This document shows, piece after piece, positions 57,946-64,000 of a stretch of 64,000 nt of DNA. Location: assembly GCF_004339565.1 (NCBI RefSeq), contig NZ_SMFZ01000002.1:682001-746000 (forward strand), read 5' to 3'. This DNA comes from Pseudonocardia endophytica (lineage in GTDB: Bacteria > Actinomycetota > Actinomycetes > Mycobacteriales > Pseudonocardiaceae). The notes under the pieces are model-generated. The model worked only from the letters and a program-made list of their open reading frames with translations, ran no database searches and was not told the DNA's origin. Made by a program: the position numbers and the translations under genes. Numbering within the stretch: position 1 is the first letter of the stretch; each line of letters opens with the position of its first letter.

Positions 57946-59373
57946 GTGGCTGATCTCTCGGCGATCGTGAAGGCCTACGACATCCGTGGCGTGGTGGGCG
58001 AGCAGCTCGACGAGTCCGTCGCGCGCTCGCTCGGCGCCGCGACCGCTCGCCTCGTCGCCGACGACACGCCGTCGCCGCGCGCCGTCGTCGTCGGGCGGGA
58101 CATGCGCGACTCCTCGGAACCGCTGGCCGCTGCGTTCGCCGAGGGCGTGAACTCGCAGGGCCTCGACGTCGTCGACATCGGGCTGGCCAGCACGGACATG
58201 CTCTACTACGCGGCCGGCACGCTGGACCTGCCGGGCGCGATGTTCACCGCCAGCCACAACCCGGCGCGCTACAACGGGATCAAGCTGTGCCGCGCGGGCG
58301 CGACGCCGATCGGGCAGGACAGCGGCCTCGCCGAGATCCGCACGACGGCCGAGTCGATGCTCGCTCCGCCTGCGCCCCGCCCGGTGACCGGCGTGCCGGA
58401 CGGCCCCGGCGGCGGCACCGTCGAGAAGCGGGACCTGCTCACCGGCTACGCCGCGTACCTGCGCGAGCTGGTGGACCTGTCCGGCCTCGGTGGCCCGACC
58501 GTCGTCGTGGACGCGGGCAACGGGATGGGCGGGCACACCGTGCCGAGCGTGTTCGCCGGCCTCGACGCGCGCGTCGTGCCGCTGTACTTCGAGCTCGACG
58601 GCACGTTCCCGAACCACGAGGCGAACCCGCTCGACCCGGCGAACCTGGTCGACCTGCAGAAGCGCGTCGTCTCCGAGGGAGCCGACATCGGACTGGCGTT
58701 CGACGGCGACGCGGACCGCTGCTTCGTCGTCGACGAGCGGGGCGCGGCGGTCAGCCCGAGCGCGATCACCGGCCTGGTCGCGGCGCGGGAGATGGCCCGT
58801 GCCCGCGACGACGGCGAGCAGGACGTCACGATCATCCACAACCTGATCACGTCCCGGGCCGTCCCCGAGCTCGTCGCCGAGCACGGCGGCCGTGCCGTGC
58901 GCACGCGCGTCGGGCACTCGTTCATCAAACAGACGATGGCCGAGACCGGAGCCGTGTTCGGCGGAGAGCACTCCGCGCACTACTACTTCCGCGACTTCTG
59001 GCGCGCGGACTCCGGCATGCTCGCCGCGCTGCACGTGCTCGCCGCGCTGGCCGAGCACCGCGCTTCGCCCCACCCGCCCCACACGCTGTCGTCGCTGATG
59101 GAGGCGTACGAGCGGTACGCCGCGTCCGGCGAGGTCAACTCGACGGTCGACGACCAGTCGGGCCGGGTCGCCGAGATCGAGCGCGTGTTCGGCGCGCGCG
59201 ACGGCGTGGAGCTCGACCGCCTGGACGGGCTGACCGTCTCGCTGCCGGACGGCTCGTGGTTCAACCTGCGCGCGTCGAACACCGAACCGCTGCTGCGGCT
59301 GAACGTCGAGGCCGCCGACGACGGCGCGGTGGCCGCGCTGCGCGACGAGGTGCTGGCGATCGTCCGCGCCTGA
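57946..59373 (+). CDS. manB: Phosphomannomutase/phosphoglucomutase
   Basis: A 475-residue alpha-D-phosphohexomutase that interconverts mannose-6-phosphate and mannose-1-phosphate. The phosphoserine loop is in FTASHNPARYNGIK (about 100-113); DGDADRCFVVDE (about 252) binds Mg; GGEHSAHYYF (about 342) and RASNTEPLLRLNVEA (about 443) bind the sugar and phosphate. Leaderless GTG at 57946. It works with manA (Man6P) and manC (GDP-Man) in this window, feeding lipoarabinomannan, phosphatidylinositol mannosides and glycoproteins. Rv3257c counterpart. Confidence 0.95.
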   Translation: MADLSAIVKAYDIRGVVGEQLDESVARSLGAATARLVADDTPSPRAVVVGRDMRDSSEPLAAAFAEGVNSQGLDVVDIGLASTDMLYYAAGTLDLPGAMFTASHNPARYNGIKLCRAGATPIGQDSGLAEIRTTAESMLAPPAPRPVTGVPDGPGGGTVEKRDLLTGYAAYLRELVDLSGLGGPTVVVDAGNGMGGHTVPSVFAGLDARVVPLYFELDGTFPNHEANPLDPANLVDLQKRVVSEGADIGLAFDGDADRCFVVDERGAAVSPSAITGLVAAREMARARDDGEQDVTIIHNLITSRAVPELVAEHGGRAVRTRVGHSFIKQTMAETGAVFGGEHSAHYYFRDFWRADSGMLAALHVLAALAEHRASPHPPHTLSSLMEAYERYAASGEVNSTVDDQSGRVAEIERVFGARDGVELDRLDGLTVSLPDGSWFNLRASNTEPLLRLNVEAADDGAVAALRDEVLAIVRA

Positions 59374-59490
59374 CCGCCGGTGACGATCACCGGCGGTGCC
59401 GTACCCGGTCGGCTGCGGCGCGCCGCCCTGTCCGGTGGCAGCATCGCGTGGACCCCGGCACCATCATGGAGAAAGGCGACGAGGAGAACC

Positions 59491-59712
59491 GTGGCCGTAC
59501 AGCTCGACCCCCAGCTGCTCGAGATCCTGGCGTGCCCGTGCGACGAGCACGCGCCCTTGGAGGCGGGCAGCCCGGACGACGCGGCGGCCGACGTCCTGAC
59601 CTGCACCGCGTGCGGTCGCCGCTTCCCCGTGGTGGACGGCATCCCGGTGCTGCTGCTCGACGAGGCGCTGCCCGCCGAGCCGAAGGCCCCCGACGACGGG
59701 ACGGCCGGGTGA
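59491..59712 (+). CDS. Trm112-family small protein
   Basis: A 73-residue zinc-binding-type protein: LDPQLLEILACPCDEH (C15, C17), LTCTACGRRFPVVDGIPVLLLDEA (C38, C41 and the PVVDGIPVLL signature). In bacteria such proteins are uncharacterised. GAGGAG lies upstream of the GTG at 59491. The SIS gene overlaps it by four bases (GTGA). manB precedes it, with a 117-base gap. Confidence 0.88.
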   Translation: MAVQLDPQLLEILACPCDEHAPLEAGSPDDAAADVLTCTACGRRFPVVDGIPVLLLDEALPAEPKAPDDGTAG

Positions 59713-60800
59713 CCATGGTGCTCGACGACACGCTGCTGGCCGATCCCGGTGAGCTGGCGTCCCGGGACACGGCCGGTGACCTGCGCGCCGCCGCGACGGC
59801 GGGCGCCCAGATCCGCTCGACCGTGTTCGGCGCCGCCGAGGCCGGGGTCGGGTCGCTGGCCGGTTTCCGGCCCCGCGCCCTCGTGCTGCTCCGCAGGCCC
59901 GGTGTGTCCGGGGCCGCGGCCGACCTGATCCAGGCGCTGCTCGGTCCGCGGTGCCCGGTGCCGGTCGTCGTCGCCGACGAGGTTCCGGGCTGGATCGGCC
60001 CGCTGGACGTGGTCGTCGGACACAGCGTCCTGGACACCGACGCCGAGCTCGCCACGTCGGTGGAACTGGCCGCGCGCCGGGGCGCCGAGGTCGTGCTGGC
60101 CGCGCCGGAGTCCGGCCCGGTCGCCGCGGCGGGCGCAGGCCGGATCCGGCTGGTGCCGCCGCGCGTCCCGGTCCCGGCCGGGCTCGGCTTCGCGCACGCG
60201 ATCACCACGATGCTCTCCGCCGTCACCGCGCTGGAGCTGCTCTCGCCCGCCCCGGCGGAGGGGTTCGAGGCGCTGGCCGACGCCGTCGACGCCGAGGCGG
60301 AGCGCTGCCAGCCGAACCACGAGCCGTTCGTCAACCCGGCCAAGTCGCTCGCGCTGCGCCTGGCCGAGCACACGCCGCTGCTGTGGGGCACCGACCCGGC
60401 GGCCGTCGCCGTGGCGCGGCACGGCGCCGTCACGCTGGCCACGCAGGCCGGCGTCGTGGCGCACGCCGCCGACCTCGCGCAGGCGGGCACCGAGGGCGGG
60501 CTCGCCCGCGCCGTCGACATGGCCGAGCGCGAGCACGACGTGTTCCGCGATCCGTTCGACGACCCGGACCCCGGCGCGCTGCCGCCGCGGCTGCTGCTGA
60601 TCGGCACCGGCGAGGAGGACCCGCAGGCGGTCAGCCGGATGCGCCTGGGCCGGGAGTGGCCGGGGGCCGACGTCGTGCACCCCGTCGAGGAGGTGCCCCG
60701 GGGGACCCGCGACGCGGCACTGCTGCGGTCGGTGCTGCTCGCGGTGCGTCTCGACATGGCCGCGATCTACCTGGGCCTCGCCCAGGCCGGCGGCGCCTGA
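59709..60800 (+). CDS. SIS-domain phosphosugar isomerase-like protein
   Basis: A 363-residue protein of the bifunctional phosphoglucose/phosphomannose isomerase-type family. It begins near DDTLLADPGELASRDTAGDLR; weak SIS features are DVVVGHSVLDTDAELATSVELAARRGAEVVLAAPESG (about 95-135; key piece SVLDTDAELATSVELAARRGAEVV). The classic S-x-S catalytic motif is not evident, so activity is uncertain. In M. tuberculosis Rv3256c is the counterpart directly upstream of manA, as here (19-base gap). GTG start overlapping the Trm112-like stop; an ATG two codons in is an alternative. Confidence 0.8.
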   Translation: MTMVLDDTLLADPGELASRDTAGDLRAAATAGAQIRSTVFGAAEAGVGSLAGFRPRALVLLRRPGVSGAAADLIQALLGPRCPVPVVVADEVPGWIGPLDVVVGHSVLDTDAELATSVELAARRGAEVVLAAPESGPVAAAGAGRIRLVPPRVPVPAGLGFAHAITTMLSAVTALELLSPAPAEGFEALADAVDAEAERCQPNHEPFVNPAKSLALRLAEHTPLLWGTDPAAVAVARHGAVTLATQAGVVAHAADLAQAGTEGGLARAVDMAEREHDVFRDPFDDPDPGALPPRLLLIGTGEEDPQAVSRMRLGREWPGADVVHPVEEVPRGTRDAALLRSVLLAVRLDMAAIYLGLAQAGGA

Positions 60801-60819
60801 CTTCCCGGGAGGAGATCCG

Positions 60820-62031
60820 ATGGAGCTTCTGGACAACCCGGTACGGGCCTACGCGTGGGGATCCCGGACGGTGATCGCCGAGCTGCTCGGCCAGCCGGTC
60901 CCGTCCCCGCACCCGCAGGCCGAGATGTGGCTCGGCGCCCACCCGGCGGCTCCGTCGCGGTTGCGTCGCGACGACGCTCCGTCCCTGGACGACGTCGTGC
61001 GGGCCGACCCGGCGGGTGTGCTCGGCGCCGACCGCGACGCGCGGTGGTCCGGTCGGCTGCCGTTCCTGCTCAAGGTGCTCGCGGCCGACGAGCCGCTGAG
61101 CCTGCAGGCGCACCCGAGCCTGTCGCAGGCCGCGGACGGGTTCTCCCGGGAGAACGCCGCCGGGCTGGCGCTGGACGCGCCCGACCGCAACTACCGCGAC
61201 GCCAACCACAAGCCGGAGCTGATCTGCGCGCTCACCGAGTTCGCCGCGCTCGTCGGCTTCCGTGAGCCGGCCCGCACGCTGGAGTTCCTGCGCGCGCTCG
61301 ACGTGCCCGCGCTGACCGGGCACGCCGAGCTGCTCGCCGCCCAGCCGGGACCGGACGGGCTGCGCGCGCTGTTCACGACGTGGATCACGCTGCCGCAGTC
61401 GGTGCTGGACACGCTCGTCCCGGCCGTGCAGGACGGTGCGGTGCGCCTGGTCGGGTCCGGCGAGGCGTTCCGCGACGAGGCGCGCACCGTGCTGGAGCTG
61501 TCCGAGCGGTACCCGGGGGACGCCGGCGTCCTGGCCGCGCTGCTGCTGAACCGGGTCACCCTGGCTCCGGGGCAGGCGATGTACCTGCCCGCCGGGAACC
61601 TGCACGCCTACCTGTCCGGTGCCGGCGTCGAGCTGATGGCCAACTCGGACAACGTGCTGCGCGGCGGGTTGACGCCGAAGCACGTCGACGTGCCGGAGCT
61701 GCTGCGGGTGCTGGACTTCACCGCGCCCCCGCCGCCGGTCTCGTCCGGCAGCCCGGAGCCGGGCGCCGAGGAGTGGGTCCGTTACGACACCCCGGCCGAG
61801 GAGTTCCTGCTGCGCCGCTGGGAGGTGACCGAGCGGGCGAAGTGCACGGTGCCCGGCGCCGGCGCCCGCATCCTGCTGTGCACGTACGGCAGCGCGACGG
61901 TCACGTCGTCGTCCGGGTGCCTGTCCCTCGACCGCGGCGGCGCGGTGTTCCTCGGCGACGGCGACACGGGCGTCGAGCTGGCCACCGACCCGAACGGTGC
62001 CCAGGTGTTCCTCGCCGGGGACGGCCTGTAG
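60820..62031 (+). CDS. manA: Mannose-6-phosphate isomerase, class I
   Basis: A 403-residue cupin-fold zinc isomerase converting fructose-6-phosphate to mannose-6-phosphate. Zn-binding set: LSLQAHPSLSQA (Gln/His, about 93-104), NHKPELICAL (Glu, about 128) and LPAGNLHAYLSGAGVELMANSDNVLRGGLTPKHVDV (key pieces GNLHAYL and SDNVLRGGLT, about 258-286). GGAGG-type site precedes the ATG at 60820. It completes the manA-manB-manC set in this window. The next gene converges. Confidence 0.94.
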   Translation: MELLDNPVRAYAWGSRTVIAELLGQPVPSPHPQAEMWLGAHPAAPSRLRRDDAPSLDDVVRADPAGVLGADRDARWSGRLPFLLKVLAADEPLSLQAHPSLSQAADGFSRENAAGLALDAPDRNYRDANHKPELICALTEFAALVGFREPARTLEFLRALDVPALTGHAELLAAQPGPDGLRALFTTWITLPQSVLDTLVPAVQDGAVRLVGSGEAFRDEARTVLELSERYPGDAGVLAALLLNRVTLAPGQAMYLPAGNLHAYLSGAGVELMANSDNVLRGGLTPKHVDVPELLRVLDFTAPPPPVSSGSPEPGAEEWVRYDTPAEEFLLRRWEVTERAKCTVPGAGARILLCTYGSATVTSSSGCLSLDRGGAVFLGDGDTGVELATDPNGAQVFLAGDGL

Positions 62032-62033
62032 CT

Positions 62034-62054
62034 CACCTGCCCGGTGGTCAGGTG
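62034..62054. terminator. Hairpin between manA and the FAD monooxygenase
   Basis: CACCTG and CAGGTG, perfect six-base arms across nine bases, at the 3' ends of two converging genes; it includes the monooxygenase stop codon. Confidence 0.3.
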
Positions 62055-63235
62055 CACTGCGCGGCCGCGTTGCGGCGGCTGTGCTCGGCGATCATCTCCT
62101 CGCGCCGCCGGGCCGCGTGCGCCGACCCGTCGGCGGAGAAGAACCCGTCGAGGCCCTCCGCCGCGCCGAGCGCGTTCACGGTCGCGCGCGGGAACATCGT
62201 CCGCTCGTAGCGGAGCACCGCCGTCGCGACGTCCGGGCCGGCCAGGATCTCCCCGGCCAGCTCGGCGCCGTCGAGCATCGCCGAGTTCGCGCCCTCTCCG
62301 GAGAACGGCGACATCACGTGCGCCGCGTCGCCGACCAGCGTCACCCCCGGCGTCGACGGCCAGGTGTGCGGCACCGGCAGGGCGTACAGCGGACGGCAGT
62401 ACACGGCGTCGTCGCACGCGTCGATCATCGCGGTCAGGGCGGGCGCCCAGCCGTCGAACCGGCGGCGGAGCTCGGCACGCACCGCGACGGCGTCGTCGAA
62501 CCGGGCGCCGGTCAGCGACAGCCCGGCGGCGACCGGCCAGTCGAGCGCGTCCCGGAACCCGGCGTAGACCCGCACGGATCCGTCGCCCTGGCGCTGCGCG
62601 ACGAGTCCCTTCGCGTCCGCGGCCGAGAACATCCCGCCGCGCCCGACGAGCGCGGAGACGGCCGGGTGGGCCGTGTCGACGCAGCTGATCCGGAGCTCGA
62701 CGAACGTCACGCCGGAGTACTCCGGGCGCGCCGCGGACAGCAGCGGCCGGACCACCGACCACGCGCCGTCGGCCCCGACGACGAGGTCCGCCGTCACCGA
62801 CCCGCCGCCGGTCTCCAGCACGTGCCGGTCGCCGTCGCGGCGGATCTCGCGCACGGTCGTGCCCCACCGGACCGTGCCCGGCTCCAGGGCGTCCAGCAGC
62901 AGGCTGCGCAGCACGCCGCGGTCGATCTCCGGGTTGGCCATGTCGTCCGGCGCGGTGATCTCCTCGGCCAGCACGGTGCCGTCGCGGTCCAGTACGCGCT
63001 GGTCCTGACCCTCCGGACGGCAGTGCCAGAGGAACGCGTCCAGCAGCCCGGCGGCGGCCAGCGCGTCCTGTCCCGATCCCTTCTTCATGTCGAGCGTGCC
63101 GCCCTGGTCGCGGCTGTGCGGTCCGTCGTCGCGTTCGAGGACGGTGACGGTGACGCCGCCCCGCTGCAGGGCCGCGGCGAGCGTCAGCCCGCCGGGCCCG
63201 GCTCCGACGACGGCGACGTGGGTGGTGGTGGTCAT
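62048..63235 (-). CDS. FAD-dependent monooxygenase (TetX/PHBH class)
   Basis: A 395-residue flavoprotein hydroxylase. The FAD motif HVAVVGAGPGGLTLAAALQRGG is at 6-27, DLVVGADGAWSVVRP at about 148-162 (DG motif), and GVTLVGDAAHVMSPFSGEGANSAMLDG at about 285-311 (GD motif). The HSRDQGGTLDM stretch after the first strand is TetX-like. Substrate unknown; an aromatic or polyketide compound is possible. ATG at 63235 has GGGAGG upstream and a TATGCT -10 at 63273-63278. The divergent TetR gene and a double operator lie between, so it is likely substrate-induced. Confidence 0.88.
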   Translation of the reverse strand: MTTTTHVAVVGAGPGGLTLAAALQRGGVTVTVLERDDGPHSRDQGGTLDMKKGSGQDALAAAGLLDAFLWHCRPEGQDQRVLDRDGTVLAEEITAPDDMANPEIDRGVLRSLLLDALEPGTVRWGTTVREIRRDGDRHVLETGGGSVTADLVVGADGAWSVVRPLLSAARPEYSGVTFVELRISCVDTAHPAVSALVGRGGMFSAADAKGLVAQRQGDGSVRVYAGFRDALDWPVAAGLSLTGARFDDAVAVRAELRRRFDGWAPALTAMIDACDDAVYCRPLYALPVPHTWPSTPGVTLVGDAAHVMSPFSGEGANSAMLDGAELAGEILAGPDVATAVLRYERTMFPRATVNALGAAEGLDGFFSADGSAHAARRREEMIAEHSRRNAAAQCT

Positions 63236-63272
63236 GGCGGCCTCCCGCGGGTCGTGGTTCTCGTCCGCGACG

Positions 63273-63278
63273 AGCATA
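63273..63278 (-). promoter_or_regulatory. -10 hexamer (TATGCT) of the FAD monooxygenase
   Basis: TATGCT on the minus strand, about 37 bases before the ATG; the operator (63294-63320) covers its -35 area. Confidence 0.4.
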
Positions 63279-63293
63279 GGTGAAGTCGCTCAG

Positions 63294-63320
63294 AAAGTGT
63301 AGTGACTACACTTTTGTAGT
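63294..63320. promoter_or_regulatory. Overlapping palindromes: TetR operator
   Basis: AAAGTGTAG-TGA-CTACACTTT (63294-63314), perfect nine-base arms, shares its right half with ACTACA-CTTT-TGTAGT (63305-63320), also perfect. So two dimer sites overlap between the divergent tetR and monooxygenase genes. This patch is strikingly AT-rich for the genome. Confidence 0.65.
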
Positions 63321-63328
63321 GAGTCAGC

Positions 63329-63334
63329 TATCAT
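63329..63334 (+). promoter_or_regulatory. -10 hexamer (TATCAT) of the tetR gene
   Basis: TATCAT ends seven bases before the GTG at 63342 and lies directly next to the operator, so self-repression is likely. Confidence 0.55.
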
Positions 63335-63341
63335 TCCGTCC

Positions 63342-63950
63342 GTGTCCACCGCCGTCCCCGGCCGTCGCGAGCGCAAGAAGGCCGCCACCCGTCGGGCGCT
63401 CGCCGACGCCGCGCTGGAACTGTTCCTGGACCGCGGCTTCGACGGCGTGACCGTCGCCGAGATCGCCGACGCCGCCGACGTCTCGGTCACCACGCTGTTC
63501 AAGCATTTCCCCAGCAAGGAGGCGCTGCTGTTCGACGAGGACGGCGACCGTGAGGCCGACCTCACCGGCGCCGTGACCGGCCGGGCGGACGGGGAGACGG
63601 TGCTGGACGCGCTGCACCGGTGGTTCGTCGGACGGCTCGTCGCGCCGCCCCGCCGGCTCGGTGGCAGGGGCACGCCGACGGCGGAGGACATGGAGCGCTT
63701 CGGCGAGCTGCTCGGGTCCACCCCGTCGCTGCGCGAGTACGGCAGGCGGATGTGGGCCCGGCACGAGGACGCGCTGGCCGACGCGATCGCCGCCGAGGTG
63801 GGGGAGTCCGATCCGTCGCCCGCGGTCCGGGCGATCGCGAACATCGTCGTGCACCTGCCCGCACTGCTGCGCCGCGACGGCGTCGACCCCCGCGAGCAGC
63901 TGGACGCGACGTTCGCACTGCTGCGCGACGGCTGGGCGGAGCACGGTTAG
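63342..63950 (+). CDS. TetR-family transcriptional regulator (divergent to FAD monooxygenase)
   Basis: A 202-residue regulator. DNA-binding domain (about 9-57): RRERKKAATRRALADAALELFLDRGFDGVTVAEIADAADVSVTTLFKHFPSKEALLFDED (key piece VSVTTLFKHFPSKEALL, recognition helix). The C-terminal half (65-202) is a TetR ligand-binding domain of unknown specificity. Leaderless GTG at 63342. The divergent flavoprotein gene and the double palindrome between make this a local repressor. It is the last complete gene of the window. Confidence 0.9.
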   Translation: MSTAVPGRRERKKAATRRALADAALELFLDRGFDGVTVAEIADAADVSVTTLFKHFPSKEALLFDEDGDREADLTGAVTGRADGETVLDALHRWFVGRLVAPPRRLGGRGTPTAEDMERFGELLGSTPSLREYGRRMWARHEDALADAIAAEVGESDPSPAVRAIANIVVHLPALLRRDGVDPREQLDATFALLRDGWAEHG

Positions 63951-63987
63951 TCTCTGCCGAGCAATTCGGGACGAAACGGAGGCGCGC

Positions 63988-64000
63988 GTGTCGGCTGGAG
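63988..64000 (+). CDS. Start of a further gene, truncated by the window end
   Basis: GTG at 63988 with ACGGAGG upstream (63976-63982), then Ser-Ala-Gly. Only four codons are visible, so nothing can be said about the product. Position, spacing and site strength alone support a start. Confidence 0.3.

Overview
The window is a contiguous piece of a very GC-rich (roughly 72-73%) actinobacterial chromosome. WhiB, F420 biosynthesis, a BirA/AccD5/AccE block, GTG starts everywhere and gene order recalling Mycobacterium tuberculosis Rv3255c-Rv3284 (from memory) point to Actinomycetia, most likely Pseudonocardiaceae and probably Pseudonocardia. I see no rRNA, tRNA, CRISPR array, insertion sequence or prophage.

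Layout. 1-4.6 kb: start of a DUF692 (MNIO) enzyme gene, a TIGR04222 membrane protein with a Cys/Gly tail, then sufE-sseA-maf, and a DUF559 protein bracketed by 46-bp inverted repeats. 4.7-13.3 kb: a NarL-type two-component system, a small membrane protein, and an operon of DUF1326, DUF2182 and a 1,536-residue multicopper-oxidase-like protein. 13.5-18.6 kb: accD5-accE, divergent birA, a PH-domain membrane protein, HMG-CoA lyase and a TetR regulator. 18.6-24.8 kb: aldo/keto reductase, DMT transporter, a glycosyltransferase fused to a wax-ester-synthase/DGAT domain, a divergent second glycosyltransferase, and a VC0807-like membrane protein. 25-33.8 kb: a tightly coupled hopanoid operon hpnC-hpnD-hpnE-polyprenyl synthase-shc-(hpnG/ispH fusion)-hpnH, with a divergent PucR-type regulator.

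33.9-45 kb: MaoC, hisN, an OmpR-type two-component system, GtrA, purK-purE, then a 280-bp non-coding stretch with a strong -10, a 12-codon ORF and a three-way-junction RNA fold; next a TetR/acyl-CoA dehydrogenase divergent pair, a MerR-like protein, a DUF1097 protein and ilvA. 45-64 kb: cell-envelope and nucleotide-sugar genes (TIGR03089, LCP ligase, wbbL, manC), a DNA glycosylase, a lower-GC HTH-ImmA/PIN toxin-antitoxin-like island whose PIN gene carries an in-frame amber codon, F420 genes fbiA-fbiB, NUDIX, M50 peptidase, whiB2, a zincin-like protein, DUF3499, manB, Trm112-like, SIS domain, manA, then a FAD monooxygenase/TetR divergent pair.

How they work together: manA, manB, manC and wbbL supply GDP-mannose and the arabinogalactan linker; the LCP protein attaches the polymer to the wall. 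hpn genes make C30 and extended C35 hopanoids. AccD5/AccE, BirA, HMG-CoA lyase and acyl-CoA dehydrogenase belong to short-chain and branched acyl-CoA metabolism. Many genes appear to be transcribed without a leader: a TANNNT -10 hexamer ends 6-9 nt before the start codon.
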